From Ferruginivarius sediminum (GTDB taxonomy: Bacteria; Pseudomonadota; Alphaproteobacteria; Kiloniellales; Rhodovibrionaceae), in contig NZ_QPMH01000002.1 in assembly GCF_003344765.1 (NCBI RefSeq), positions 310,001 through 374,000 of the forward strand: DNA of 64,000 nt. The letters are read 5' to 3'. Shown in pieces: positions 16,584 to 27,156 of the stretch. A program made the position numbers and the translations under genes. Position 1 is the first letter of the stretch. Each line of letters starts with the position of its first letter. The notes below the pieces were generated by a model. That model ran no database searches. It saw only the letters and a program-made list of their open reading frames with translations, and was not told the origin of the DNA.

Positions 16584-17960
16584 ATGTCTGCACCGCCGAC
16601 CGAGAAGGGCGCTCCCATCGCCGGAAAGAACGAACTGATCGAGTACCTCGAATCCGGGTGCCGTCCGCCGGACGAATGGCGCATCGGAACCGAGCACGAG
16701 AAGTTCGTCTTCACCACCGACGACCTGAAGCCCCTGCCGTACGAGGGGGAAGGCGAGCGTCCCGGCATTCGGGACATCCTGGAAGGCCTGGCGGCCCTGG
16801 GCTGGGAACCGGTTCTGGAGAACGGCAACCCGATCGCGCTGAAGCACGACGGCTGCAATATCACGCTGGAGCCGGGCGGGCAGCTTGAGCTGTCGGGCGC
16901 GCCGGTGCGCAACCTGCACGAGACCTGCAACGAGGTGAACCAGCATCTGGCCCAGGCAAAGCAGGTGGCCGAGCCGCTGGGCGTGGGCATGCTGGGCATG
17001 GGCTTCGCGCCGGACTGGCGGCGCGAGGATGTCCCGTGGATGCCGAAGGGCCGCTATGACGTGATGCGCCGCTACATGCCGCGCGTCGGCTCGCTGGGTA
17101 TCGACATGATGGTGCGAACCTGCACGGTGCAGGTGAACCTCGATTTCAAGAGCGAAGCCGACATGGTGAAGAAGTTCCGTGTCGGCCTGGCGCTCCAGCC
17201 CGTGGCGACGGCGCTGTTCGCGAACTCGCCCTTCACCGAGGGGCGGCCGAACGGCTTCGTATCCTACCGCAGCCACATCTGGACGGACACCGACCCCGAC
17301 CGCACCGGCATGATGCCCTTCGTGTTCGACGAGGGCTTCGGGTTCGAGCGCTACGTCGAGCATGTGCTGGACGTGCCGATGTACTTCGTCTACCGCGACG
17401 GCAAGTACATCGACGCAAGCGGCCAGTCGTTCCGGGATTTCCTCGACGGAAAGCTGCCGGCCCTGCCCGGTGAGCGGCCGTACATGAGCGACTGGTCGGA
17501 CCACCTGACGACGCTGTTCCCGGAAGTGCGTCTCAAGAAGTTCCTGGAGATGCGCGGCGCCGACGGCGGGCCGTGGAACATCCTGTGCGCGCTGCCGGCG
17601 CTGTGGGTCGGGCTGCTGTATTCGAGCGAGGCGCTGGACGCCGCCTGGGACCTCGTCAAGGACTGGACCCATGCCGACCGGCAGGCGCTGCGCGACGTGG
17701 TGCCGCGCCAGGGGCTGCGCGCGCCGTTCCGGGACGGTACCGTCCGCGACCTTGCCAAGCGCGTGCTGGAGATCGCCGACCACGGCCTGCGCCGGCGCGA
17801 CACGATGGATGGCAGCTATGGCCAGGACGAGCGGCAGTTCCTGACGGCGCTGCGTCAGATCGTCGAGACCGGCGAAACTCCGGCCGACGAGAAACTGCGC
17901 CGGTTCCACGAGGAGTGGGGCGAGAAGACGGCGCCGCTCTACAAGCATTACATTTACTAG
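16584..17960 (+). CDS. gshA: Glutamate-cysteine ligase, plant/alphaproteobacterial type
   Basis: First enzyme of glutathione synthesis, ATP-dependent. The 458-residue protein carries GTEHEKFVF near residue 33, EPGGQLELSGAP, and LGMGFAPDW followed by MPKGRYDVMRRYMP. These are hallmarks of the class found in plants and alphaproteobacteria rather than the E. coli form. MSAPPTEKGAPI at 16584 is chosen as start because it gives the family N terminus; the upstream frame overlaps the rsmE end. Confidence 0.95.
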   Translation: MSAPPTEKGAPIAGKNELIEYLESGCRPPDEWRIGTEHEKFVFTTDDLKPLPYEGEGERPGIRDILEGLAALGWEPVLENGNPIALKHDGCNITLEPGGQLELSGAPVRNLHETCNEVNQHLAQAKQVAEPLGVGMLGMGFAPDWRREDVPWMPKGRYDVMRRYMPRVGSLGIDMMVRTCTVQVNLDFKSEADMVKKFRVGLALQPVATALFANSPFTEGRPNGFVSYRSHIWTDTDPDRTGMMPFVFDEGFGFERYVEHVLDVPMYFVYRDGKYIDASGQSFRDFLDGKLPALPGERPYMSDWSDHLTTLFPEVRLKKFLEMRGADGGPWNILCALPALWVGLLYSSEALDAAWDLVKDWTHADRQALRDVVPRQGLRAPFRDGTVRDLAKRVLEIADHGLRRRDTMDGSYGQDERQFLTALRQIVETGETPADEKLRRFHEEWGEKTAPLYKHYIY

Positions 17961-18293
17961 CCGTTCCCATCGCGGCGATGCGATTCCGGCCCGGCGGCGC
18001 CACCGCGTTGCCGGGCTTCTTCGTTGAGGCGCCGGAGCCAAGACGGTGGGCCTGTCGCGCAAAGAAGGACCGCGGCGCTGGCGCCGCGGTCAAGGTGACA
18101 AGGGAACTCACGGAGAGGAGGGAGGCCTGTCCAGCCTTCTGAAGACCGGACTCTACGCTTAGGGGCTTAAGGTCCCTTTAAGCGTCTGGCTTAATGACAA
18201 GTGAATCACTACTAGGAGTATAACGCAATAGTTATTTCAACTTTTAGGTGTATTCACCTGAGCGCCGTCGGGCGTGGTGGATGGCAGCGGCGC
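17961..18293. other. Non-coding spacer between convergent gshA and tldD
   Basis: No credible gene. It contains a GC-rich hairpin ACCGCGGCGC (18069-18078) / GCGCCGCGGT (18081-18090) without a T-run. It also holds the small inverted repeats GCTTAA/TTAAGC near 18162-18184 and AGGTG/CACCT near 18247-18260. The second half is noticeably A+T richer. The hairpins may terminate transcription from one or both sides. Confidence 0.4.
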
Positions 18294-19727
18294 TCAGGCC
18301 GCCGTGCCGCCCACCGTGATCTCGTCCACCTTCAGCGTCGGCTGGCCGACGCCGACGGGCACGCCCTGGCCTTCCTTGCCGCAGGTGCCGATGCCGGTAT
18401 CGAGTTCCATGTCGTTGCCGACCATCGAGACTTTCGTCAGCACGTCGGGGCCGTTGCCGATCAGCGTTGCGCCCTTGACCGGCGCGCCCACCTTGCCGTC
18501 CTCGATCATGTAGGCCTCGGTGCAGGAGAACACGAACTTGCCCGAGGTGATGTCCACCTGTCCGCCGCCGAAGCTGACGGCATAGAGCCCGCGCTTCACC
18601 GATGAGACGATCTCGCCCGGATCCTTGTCGCCGTTCATCATGACGGTGTTGGTCATGCGCGGCATCGGTATGTGGGCATAGCTCTCCCGCCGCCCGTTTC
18701 CGGTGGGCTGTACCCCCATCAGCCGCGCGTTCTGCCTGTCCTGCATATAGCCGACCAGCTTGCCGTCCTCGATCAGCACGGTGCGCTGGCTGGGCGTGCC
18801 CTCGTCGTCCACGGTGAGCGATCCGCGGCGGTCCTGGATAGTGCCGTCGTCCACCACGGTGACGCCGGGCGCGGCCACCCGCTCGCCCAGCAGCCCCGCG
18901 AAGGCAGAGGTCTTCTTGCGGTTGAAATCGCCCTCCAGGCCATGACCGATGGCCTCGTGCAGCAGGATGCCGGGCCAGCCGGGGCCAAGCACCACCGGCA
19001 TGCCGCCGGCCGGCGCGTCGATAGATTCCAGGTTCACCAGCGCCTGGCGCAGCGCGTCGTCCACCGCCGCCTGCCAGGTCTCCGGCTGCAGGTACAGGTC
19101 ATAGCCGGTGCGCCCGCCGCAGCCGTGATTGCCGCTTTCCATCCGGTCGCCCTCGCCGCAGACGACGTGGACGTTGAGCCGGACCAGCGGGCGGATGTCG
19201 GCGACGGTATGGCCGTCCGGGCGCAGGATGCGCACCGCCTGCCACGATCCCGACAGCGAGGCGCTGACCTGCTTGACGCGCGGGTCCTTGGCGCGGGCAT
19301 AGGCGTCGATGTCGGACAGCAGCTTCACCTTGCGCTCGAACGGTACGGCCGAGAGCGGATTGTCGTCGCTGTAGAGCAGGCGGTTGGTGCCGATCGGCGC
19401 CTCTGCCATGGTCCCGCTGCGCCCGGCGTGGACGGCGCGCACGGTCTCTCCGGCGCGCTTGATCGCGTCCTCCGACAACTCGGTGGAATGGGCATAGCCG
19501 GCGGCCTCGCCCGAAACCGAGCGCAGGCCGAAGCCCTGGCTGGTGTCGTAGCTGGCGCTCTTCACCCGCCCGTCGTCGAAGGCGACAGCCTCCGACTGCC
19601 GGTACTCCAGGAACAGCTCGCCGTCGTCGGCGCCCTGCAGCGTGCCGTCCACCAAGCGCTGGACGCGGTCCCGGTCCAGGCCGGCACGTTCGAAGAACAA
19701 GCTGTCGGTTGCGGAAATGCTCGACAT
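18294..19727 (-). CDS. tldD: Metalloprotease TldD
   Basis: Zinc-dependent peptidase that works as a heterodimer with TldE/PmbA, known in microcin B17 maturation and CcdA degradation. The 477-residue protein has the HEAIGHGLEGDFNRKKTSAF metal-binding segment, VVDDGTIQDRRGSLTVDDEG and the C-terminal GTCGKEGQGVPVGVGQPTL. The ATG at 19727 is preceded by AGGAGG at ideal spacing, excluding the longer frame. No tldE/pmbA gene is in the window. Divergent from DUF3422. Confidence 0.96.
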   Translation of the reverse strand: MSSISATDSLFFERAGLDRDRVQRLVDGTLQGADDGELFLEYRQSEAVAFDDGRVKSASYDTSQGFGLRSVSGEAAGYAHSTELSEDAIKRAGETVRAVHAGRSGTMAEAPIGTNRLLYSDDNPLSAVPFERKVKLLSDIDAYARAKDPRVKQVSASLSGSWQAVRILRPDGHTVADIRPLVRLNVHVVCGEGDRMESGNHGCGGRTGYDLYLQPETWQAAVDDALRQALVNLESIDAPAGGMPVVLGPGWPGILLHEAIGHGLEGDFNRKKTSAFAGLLGERVAAPGVTVVDDGTIQDRRGSLTVDDEGTPSQRTVLIEDGKLVGYMQDRQNARLMGVQPTGNGRRESYAHIPMPRMTNTVMMNGDKDPGEIVSSVKRGLYAVSFGGGQVDITSGKFVFSCTEAYMIEDGKVGAPVKGATLIGNGPDVLTKVSMVGNDMELDTGIGTCGKEGQGVPVGVGQPTLKVDEITVGGTAA

Positions 19728-19860
19728 ACGGCCTCCTGTGGCGATGCGTCGCGAGCGCTTGGCCAGCTTCGGCGCGCCCGCTACAACGTGCGTGTCATTG
19801 CGCTGCCCCATGATATGGGGCCGGATGCACCGCACGTCAGCGCCGTAAGGAGTGGCAGGG

Positions 19861-21198
19861 ATGAACGAGGCCAGGCAAGCGAAAAGCGACGGGGCGGAGA
19901 CGGCGGCGCTCCCCGGCGAGCATCCTCTGCGCCGCCGGCTCAGCGACGAGGTGCATGCACGCCCCTTCGCCCTGCTAAGCGCGCCGGAGCGGGCAAGCCA
20001 TCTTGCGCTTCTGACCGGCGAGGGCACCGACGCCGACCGCCGGCATCTGGAAGCGCTGTGTACCCGCTATGGGGTTGAGGCGCCGGAACCGCACGCGAAC
20101 CACGTGCTGCTGGACTTCGGCGAGTTCCGCCTGAAGTGGGAGCGGCACACCGAGTTCTGCACCTACACCTTCTTCCGTGGTGGACCGCTGCCCGAGGGAG
20201 ACCCCTTCGGCGAATCGGCGCTGGACCTCGTGCCGCGCGACTGGCTCGGCGAAATGCCGGGCGAGCTTCTGGCAGCGGCCAACCTGGTGCTGGAGCCGCG
20301 CGACGCGCCGCACCGCGCGCTCGACATGGTGCCGGAGATACTGGGATCCGGCAACTTCGCCGCCGCGCAGGTTTCCGGCGGCGCGGCGGTCGCCTTCATG
20401 GACTTTGCCATCGACGAGGCCGGCTTCTGCCGCATCTTCGTGCGCGACCGCTGGTTGAAACCCCGGCAGGCTGGCCGGCTGGTGCAGCGGCTGTTGGAAA
20501 TCGAGACCTATCGCATGCTGGCGTTGCTGGCCTTCCCGGTGGCGCGGAGCGAGGGGGCGTCGCTGACCCGACTTGGCGAGCGCCTGAGCGAGATCACCCA
20601 GACGATGACGGAAATCGGTGCGCTGGAGGACGAGCGGCGTCTCTTGGAAGAGATCACGACGCTTTCCGCCGAGACCGAGAAGATCGCCGCCCAGACGCAG
20701 TACCGCTTCTCCGCCGCCCGCGCGTACCACGCCCTGGTGCAGCGGCGAATCGAGGAACTGCGTGAGGAACGCGTCGAAGGCTACCAGACCTTCACCGAGT
20801 TCGTGGATCGCCGCCTGACCCCGGCGATGCGCACCTGCGAGGCTGTGCGCGATCGCCTGGACACGCTTTCCCGCCGCGTCACCCGCGCTGGCCAGCTTTT
20901 GCGCACGCGGGTGGACATCCAGGTCGAGGGCCAGAACCGCGACCTGCTGGCCTCGATGGACCGCCGCGCACGGCTCCAGCTTCGCTTGCAGGAAACGGTC
21001 GAGGGGCTGTCGGTGGCGGCGATCACCTACTATGCCGTTGGCTTGGTCGGCTACGCCGCGAAGGCGCTGAAGGACGTCGGCGTCGATCTGCCCGTCGACA
21101 TCGTGACGGGCGCCGCCATTCCCGTCGTCGCCGGCACGGTCTGGTACGCCATCCGCCGCGTCCGCCGCATGATCGAGAAGCACGCCGCGGCGGAATAG
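19861..21198 (+). CDS. DUF3422 family protein with C-terminal membrane segments
   Basis: Uncharacterised conserved alphaproteobacterial family. The 445-residue product begins with HPLRRRLSDEVHARPFALLSAPERASHLAL, the characteristic DUF3422 start. A long, charged, probably coiled-coil middle (about residues 230-370) follows. Two hydrophobic stretches (VAAITYYAVGLVGYAA and AAIPVVAGTVWYAIR) lie near the C terminus, so it is probably inner-membrane anchored. ATG at 19861 has TAAGGAG nine bases upstream; an in-frame GTG at 19852 is less well placed. Function unknown. Confidence 0.85.
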   Translation: MNEARQAKSDGAETAALPGEHPLRRRLSDEVHARPFALLSAPERASHLALLTGEGTDADRRHLEALCTRYGVEAPEPHANHVLLDFGEFRLKWERHTEFCTYTFFRGGPLPEGDPFGESALDLVPRDWLGEMPGELLAAANLVLEPRDAPHRALDMVPEILGSGNFAAAQVSGGAAVAFMDFAIDEAGFCRIFVRDRWLKPRQAGRLVQRLLEIETYRMLALLAFPVARSEGASLTRLGERLSEITQTMTEIGALEDERRLLEEITTLSAETEKIAAQTQYRFSAARAYHALVQRRIEELREERVEGYQTFTEFVDRRLTPAMRTCEAVRDRLDTLSRRVTRAGQLLRTRVDIQVEGQNRDLLASMDRRARLQLRLQETVEGLSVAAITYYAVGLVGYAAKALKDVGVDLPVDIVTGAAIPVVAGTVWYAIRRVRRMIEKHAAAE

Positions 21199-21239
21199 GG
21201 GCGGCGTCTGTGGGCCTGGAAACGCGCCCCTTGCGCGAA

Positions 21240-21253
21240 ATGACCCACGTCAA
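21240..21253. promoter_or_regulatory. FNR/FixK-like box upstream of the aa3 oxidase operon
   Basis: ATGAC-CCAC-GTCAA, one mismatch from the FNR/FixK pattern TTGAY-N4-RTCAA. It lies in the 344-base spacer between DUF3422 and coxB, about 290 bases before the coxB start. No gene was found in the spacer. Redox control of aa3 oxidase by FNR-type proteins is known in related bacteria; this particular site is inferred. Confidence 0.5.
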
Positions 21254-21259
21254 TCGGCT

Positions 21260-21278
21260 TTGCGACATAAGGTCGCAA
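21260..21278. promoter_or_regulatory. RegA/ActR/PrrA-like inverted repeat
   Basis: TTGCGAC-ATAAG-GTCGCAA, a perfect 7-base inverted repeat with a 5-base spacer. It matches the remembered RegA/PrrA-type pattern GCGRC-N5-GNCGC. It sits seven bases beyond the FNR-like box, in front of an operon whose homologues are under RegA/PrrA control in photosynthetic alphaproteobacteria. Assignment is inference. Confidence 0.5.
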
Positions 21279-21542
21279 GGGGCCGTCAGGTTATAAGCCG
21301 TCTGTTAGATTAGCGAGCGCTGGATGACGGTGCGGAACCGTGGCGAGGCCGGAGGAACGCGATGGCTCGGACTTGTGCGCTCCCGGCGCTTCGTCTAGGT
21401 TCTGCCGCACGCTCGAGACGCGGGGTTGAAGCGGCCTGGCGACGAGCCGGGACAATCCGCCAGCCGGACCCGGTGCAGCGCGCCGCGACGTCATTCGGGC
21501 ACAACGTCACGACAGCGACGAACGACGGATCGAGGAATGACG

Positions 21543-22439
21543 ATGCTGAAGGGGATCGCCGGTCAACTCGGCCTTGGACGATTTGCCGCACTTGCCGGCA
21601 TGCTCGCGGTGGGCCTGACGCTTCTTACCGACCCGGCCCTGGCCGCGGACACCGGCAAGCCGGAACCGTGGCAGATGGGTCTGCAGGCACCTGCCTCGCC
21701 GGTGATGGAGCAGGTTCAGGCCTTCCATAACCTGCTTCTGGTGATCATCACGGCAATCGTGATTTTCGTCCTGGGGCTGCTGCTGTTCGTCTGCTTCCGT
21801 TTCAACGAGAAGGCGAACCCCAACCCGTCGAAGACGACGCACAACACGCTGATCGAAATCGTCTGGACGGCGGTGCCGGTGATCATCCTTGTCGTGATCG
21901 CCATCCCGTCCTTCAAGCTGCTGTACTACGAGGACGTGGTGGTCGATTCCGAGATGACCATCAAGGCCATCGGCCGGCAGTGGTACTGGAGCTATGAATA
22001 CCCCGACCACGGCGGGTTCCAGTTCGACTCCTTCCTGATCCCGGACGACCAGATTGACCCGTCGAAGGGCCAGATCCGGCAGCTTTCCACCGATACCCAG
22101 GTGGTGCTGCCGGTGGATACCAACGTGCGCATCCTGGTAACCGCCAGCGACGTCCTGCACTCCTTCGCCCTGCCGGCCTTCGGCATCAAGACCGACGCCA
22201 TTCCCGGCCAGTTGAACGAGACCTGGGTGCGCATCAACGAGCCGGGTACCTACTACGGTCAGTGCTCCGAGCTTTGCGGCGTGGGGCACGCCGACATGCC
22301 GATCATGGTCAAGGCCGTTCCGAAGGACGAGTTCAGCGACTGGATCGAGACCAAGCAGGCAGAGTTCGGGATCGATCAGCCGGACGAGCGCAGGCTCGCC
22401 AAGGCCGACAAGGCCGACAAGGCCGACAAGGCCGAGTAA
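21543..22439 (+). CDS. coxB: Cytochrome c oxidase subunit II
   Basis: Electron-entry subunit of the aa3 terminal oxidase, carrying the CuA centre. The 298-residue precursor has a signal peptide (through ALAADTG). Two membrane helices follow (about residues 55-75 and 98-118), then a periplasmic cupredoxin domain with IGRQWYWSYEYPD and the CuA ligands in GQCSELCGVGHADM. The chain ends in KADKADKADKAE, encoded by a 9-base repeat. The ATG at 21543 sits seven bases after GAGGA; an ATG at 21537 is too close to it. First gene of the oxidase operon. Confidence 0.97.
   Translation: MLKGIAGQLGLGRFAALAGMLAVGLTLLTDPALAADTGKPEPWQMGLQAPASPVMEQVQAFHNLLLVIITAIVIFVLGLLLFVCFRFNEKANPNPSKTTHNTLIEIVWTAVPVIILVVIAIPSFKLLYYEDVVVDSEMTIKAIGRQWYWSYEYPDHGGFQFDSFLIPDDQIDPSKGQIRQLSTDTQVVLPVDTNVRILVTASDVLHSFALPAFGIKTDAIPGQLNETWVRINEPGTYYGQCSELCGVGHADMPIMVKAVPKDEFSDWIETKQAEFGIDQPDERRLAKADKADKADKAE
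22401..22436 (+). repeat. Four-copy 9-bp tandem repeat at the coxB 3' end
   Basis: AAGGCCGAC repeated three times plus a final AAGGCCGAG, adding Lys-Ala-Asp units to the cytoplasm-distal tail of subunit II. Copy number could vary by slippage without frameshift. Confidence 0.9.
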
Positions 22440-24074
<1,635 letters not shown>

Positions 24075-24110
24075 CACGGCGGCCCTGGCAAAGCTGAATC
24101 ATGGCGAACG

Positions 24111-24134
24111 CCCGGACCGCACCGACGGTCCGGG
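24111..24134 (+). other. Intercistronic stem-loop between coxA and ctaB
   Basis: Perfect 9-base stem CCCGGACCG (24111-24119) / CGGTCCGGG (24126-24134), 6-base loop, no T-run. Likely stabilises the coxBA message or partly reduces readthrough, so that the structural subunits exceed the assembly factors; inference. Confidence 0.5.
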
Positions 24135-24161
24135 CGCGTTACCCGGAAAAGTGAGAGTGAC

Positions 24162-25115
24162 GTGACGGATACGACGGTCGACCTGAGCAATGGACAGCGG
24201 ACGGACGCCGCGGCGGATGTGGCGGGCGCCACGATGCTGGCTGGCGCACAGGTCTGCGATTTCGTCCAGTTGCTGAAGCCGCGGGTCATGACGCTTGTCG
24301 TGTTCACGGGTTTTGCCGGGATGCTGGCGGCGCCGGGGCATCTGCATCCCTTCCTGGCGGCCGTGGCGGTGCTGTGCATCGCCGTCGGGGCCGGGGCGGC
24401 GGGCGCCATCAACATGTGGTACGACCGCGACATTGACGCGGTGATGCGCCGTACGGCGGGACGGCCGATTCCCTCGGGCCGCGTCGCGCCGGAAGAGGCG
24501 CTGGGCTTTGGCGTGGTACTAAGTCTGTTCTCCGTCATGCTGATGGGGCTGGCGGTGAACTGGACCGCGGCGGCGCTTCTGGCACTGGCGAACGGATTCT
24601 ACGTTTTCGTCTACACGGCCTGGCTGAAGCGGCGGACGCCGCAGAACATCGTGATCGGCGGCGCGGCGGGCGCGTTCCCGCCGATGATCGGCTGGGCGGC
24701 CGTGACCGGCGGCGTCAGTGTCGAGTCGCTTGTCCTGTTCGCGCTGATCTTCTTCTGGACGCCGCCGCATTTCTGGGCGCTTTCGCTCTATACCGACGGG
24801 GATTACGGTCGCGCAGGCATCCCGATGCTGCCTGTCGTCGCCGGCCGGCGCGCGACAAAGCGGCAGATGCTGCTCTACACGTTGGTGCTTCTGCCGATCG
24901 CGCCGGCGCCGTTTCTCCTTGGGTTTGCGGGTCCGCTCTATGCGGCGGTGGCCGCCGTGCTCGGCCTGCTGTTCGTGGTGGCGGCGGTGCGCGTGCTGCG
25001 CGACGAGGATGAACGCCAGCGCGCCGCGCGACAGATGTTCGGCTATTCGATCCTGTACCTGTTCCTGGTCTTTGCCATGCTGATCGTGGACGGCGCGGCG
25101 GGGGCACTGGTGTGA
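24162..25115 (+). CDS. ctaB: Protoheme IX farnesyltransferase (heme O synthase)
   Basis: Adds the farnesyl tail to heme b, giving heme O for the aa3 oxidase. Polytopic UbiA-superfamily membrane protein of 317 residues with the prenyl-diphosphate-binding [15 protein letters not shown] and a LLKPRVM start. [14 protein letters not shown] is also characteristic. Begins with GTG at 24162 and overlaps the next small gene by four bases (GTGA). Confidence 0.96.
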   Translation: MTDTTVDLSNGQRTDAAADVAGATMLAGAQVCDFVQLLKPRVMTLVVFTGFAGMLAAPGHLHPFLAAVAVLCIAVGAGAAGAINMWYDRDIDAVMRRTAGRPIPSGRVAPEEALGFGVVLSLFSVMLMGLAVNWTAAALLALANGFYVFVYTAWLKRRTPQNIVIGGAAGAFPPMIGWAAVTGGVSVESLVLFALIFFWTPPHFWALSLYTDGDYGRAGIPMLPVVAGRRATKRQMLLYTLVLLPIAPAPFLLGFAGPLYAAVAAVLGLLFVVAAVRVLRDEDERQRAARQMFGYSILYLFLVFAMLIVDGAAGALV

Positions 25116-25282
25116 GCGCGATGTCGAACAACGACGAATTCCCTGACGTCGAGTGGACCAAGGAGAAGCGCGAGGCGTTCCGCCGTAAGCGCCGCGGCAA
25201 GAATCTCGCGCTGATGGCGCTGCTGTTCGCCTTCGTCGTGCTGGTCTACATCGTGGCGATCGTCCGCATGGGGGGCGGTTAA
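25112..25282 (+). CDS. Small single-helix membrane protein, CoxF-like
   Basis: A 56-residue protein: an acidic then basic N-terminal part ([20 protein letters not shown]) followed by one membrane helix ([20 protein letters not shown]) and a short Gly tail. Start GTG overlaps the ctaB stop (GTGA); an ATG nine bases later is the alternative. Position between ctaB and ctaG, size and topology match the small CoxF-type proteins annotated in alphaproteobacterial oxidase operons. Probably an oxidase-assembly or accessory subunit. Confidence 0.85.
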   Translation: MSAMSNNDEFPDVEWTKEKREAFRRKRRGKNLALMALLFAFVVLVYIVAIVRMGGG

Positions 25283-25285
25283 GCC

Positions 25286-25900
25286 ATGGCGGGCGGAGCC
25301 AACCGGAAGAATGCGCGCGTCGCGATGCTGCTGAGCGTCGTGCTGGTCGGCATGATCGGTCTCAGCTTTGCCGCCGTGCCGCTCTATCGCCTGTTCTGTC
25401 AGGTGACCGGCTATGGCGGCACGACGCAGGTGGCGGACGTCGAGCCCGAGGCGGCGAGCGAACGGATGATGACGATCCGCTTCAACGCGGACATTTCGCC
25501 GGACCTGCCCTGGCGCTTCCAGCCGAAGCAGCGCAGCATCGAGGTGCGGGTGGGCGAGCCGACGGTTGCGTACTACGAGGCGGAGAACAACTCCCAGGGC
25601 TTTACGGCGGGAACCGCGGCATTCAACGTGACGCCGCTGAAGGCGGGCGTGTATTTCAACAAGGTCGCGTGCTTCTGCTTCACCGAACAGGCGCTGGCGG
25701 CCGGCGAAAGCGCCGACATGCCGGTGAGTTTTTTCGTCGATCCGGCGATCGAGGACGACCCGTCGCTGGATGACGTCGACACCATCACGCTGTCTTACAC
25801 ATTCTTTCCCGACCCCGATGCCAAGGCGCCGGCGGCCGGGATGGATCAGACCGCCGCGGCGGAGCCGGTTTCCACGGCCCGCCCGGCTTCGCTAGATTGA
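25286..25900 (+). CDS. ctaG: Cytochrome c oxidase assembly protein CtaG/Cox11
   Basis: Copper chaperone that delivers CuB to subunit I. The 204-residue protein has one N-terminal membrane anchor (about residues 11-31) and a periplasmic immunoglobulin-like domain. The domain carries the copper-binding CFCF motif in KVACFCFTEQ and the family stretch VPLYRLFCQVTGYGGTTQ. The start is three bases after the CoxF-like stop. Confidence 0.97.
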   Translation: MAGGANRKNARVAMLLSVVLVGMIGLSFAAVPLYRLFCQVTGYGGTTQVADVEPEAASERMMTIRFNADISPDLPWRFQPKQRSIEVRVGEPTVAYYEAENNSQGFTAGTAAFNVTPLKAGVYFNKVACFCFTEQALAAGESADMPVSFFVDPAIEDDPSLDDVDTITLSYTFFPDPDAKAPAAGMDQTAAAEPVSTARPASLD

Positions 25901-25956
25901 GCGCCGCCCAAGGCGGGGCGTACGAGAGGCTAGACGGAACGGGCAAGGGGACGACG

Positions 25957-26754
25957 ATGGCCCAAGCGCATGAGAAGAAACATCCTTATCATCTGGTGGA
26001 TCCCAGCCCCTGGCCGCTGATCGGGTCCTTGTCCGGCGGCGTGCTGGCGACGGGTATCGTGCTGTTCATGCACGAAGTCACGGCGTTGGTGATGTTCCTC
26101 GGCATCGCCATGGTGCTGGGGACGATGGCCGGCTGGTGGCGCGAGGTGGTACGTGAGGCCACCTTCCAGGGGCATCATACGCCGGTGGTGCAGCTCGGCC
26201 TGCGCTACGGCATGATCCTGTTCATCGCCTCGGAGGTGATGTTCTTTGCCGCCTTCTTCTGGGCCTATTTCAACGGCGCGCTGTTCCCGACGGACGAAAT
26301 TGGCGGCGTGTGGCCGCCGCCGTCGATCGAGACCTTCGATCCCTTCGACATTCCATTCCTCAACACGCTGATCCTGCTGCTCTCCGGCTGTACCGTGACC
26401 TGGGCGCACCATGCTCTGCGCGAGGGCGAGCGGAAGGGCATGCTGCAAGGGCTGGCGCTGACGGTTCTGCTGGGCGTCATCTTCAGTTCGCTGCAGGCCT
26501 ACGAGTACTCGCACGCCGCCTTCGGCTTCGGCGAGAATATCTACACCTCGGTGTTCTATATGGCGACCGGTTTCCACGGCGCGCACGTCATCATCGGCAC
26601 ACTCTTCCTGGCCGTCTGCTGGTTCCGAGCCTATGCCGGCCACTTCACGCCGGACCACCACTTCGGTTTTGAGGCGGCAGCCTGGTACTGGCACTTCGTG
26701 GACGTGGTCTGGCTGTTCCTGTTCTCCTGTGTCTATTGGTGGGGGAGCGCCTAA
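25957..26754 (+). CDS. coxC: Cytochrome c oxidase subunit III
   Basis: Third core subunit of the aa3 oxidase; stabilises the proton-uptake path. The 265-residue protein starts HPYHLVDPSPWPLIGSL. It has seven hydrophobic segments, RYGMILFIASEVMFFAAFFWAYFN with the conserved membrane Glu, and a C-terminal WYWHFVDVVWLFLFSCVYWWG. The ATG at 25957 is chosen over an upstream frame that would overlap ctaG. Confidence 0.97.
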   Translation: MAQAHEKKHPYHLVDPSPWPLIGSLSGGVLATGIVLFMHEVTALVMFLGIAMVLGTMAGWWREVVREATFQGHHTPVVQLGLRYGMILFIASEVMFFAAFFWAYFNGALFPTDEIGGVWPPPSIETFDPFDIPFLNTLILLLSGCTVTWAHHALREGERKGMLQGLALTVLLGVIFSSLQAYEYSHAAFGFGENIYTSVFYMATGFHGAHVIIGTLFLAVCWFRAYAGHFTPDHHFGFEAAAWYWHFVDVVWLFLFSCVYWWGSA

Positions 26755-26763
26755 ACGGCAGGC

Positions 26764-27156
26764 ATGTCCTGGGAGGATACGCACCCTCACGTCTCGCCGC
26801 TCTACGCGGGCCTGCACTGCAGATGCCCGCGTTGCGGCGAGGGCCCTCTATACGACGGCCTTCTGCAGGTGGCAGAGCGCTGCAAGGTTTGCGACCTCGA
26901 CCTTCAAAAGGCCGACAGCGGCGACGGTCCGGCCGTCTTCATCATCCTGATCCTCGGCGCGGTTGTCGTTCTGTTCGCGCTGCTGCTGGAATCGTGGGTC
27001 GAACCGCCGATCTGGGTGCACCTCGCGATCTGGCCGGTTGTGATCATCGCGGGTGCGGTCGCGATGCTGCGCCCGGCCAAAGCCCTCCTGATCGCCTTGC
27101 AGTTCAAGAACAAGGCCGAAGACACCGGTTCCCTGGATCATGACGAGCCGCAATAA
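26764..27156 (+). CDS. DUF983 family membrane protein
   Basis: Conserved small membrane protein common in alphaproteobacterial oxidase operons. The 130-residue product has two CxxC pairs (CRCPRCGEG and CKVCDL) that look like a zinc ribbon, followed by two membrane helices (about residues 57-77 and 84-102). Overlaps surf1 by 17 bases, so translation is likely coupled. Role unproven; context suggests oxidase biogenesis. Confidence 0.9.
   Translation: MSWEDTHPHVSPLYAGLHCRCPRCGEGPLYDGLLQVAERCKVCDLDLQKADSGDGPAVFIILILGAVVVLFALLLESWVEPPIWVHLAIWPVVIIAGAVAMLRPAKALLIALQFKNKAEDTGSLDHDEPQ

Noticed and set aside
18069..18090. GC-rich palindrome ACCGCGGCGC/GCGCCGCGGT behind gshA as intrinsic terminator
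   Set aside because: No T-run on either strand and a 2-base loop; noted only within the spacer description.
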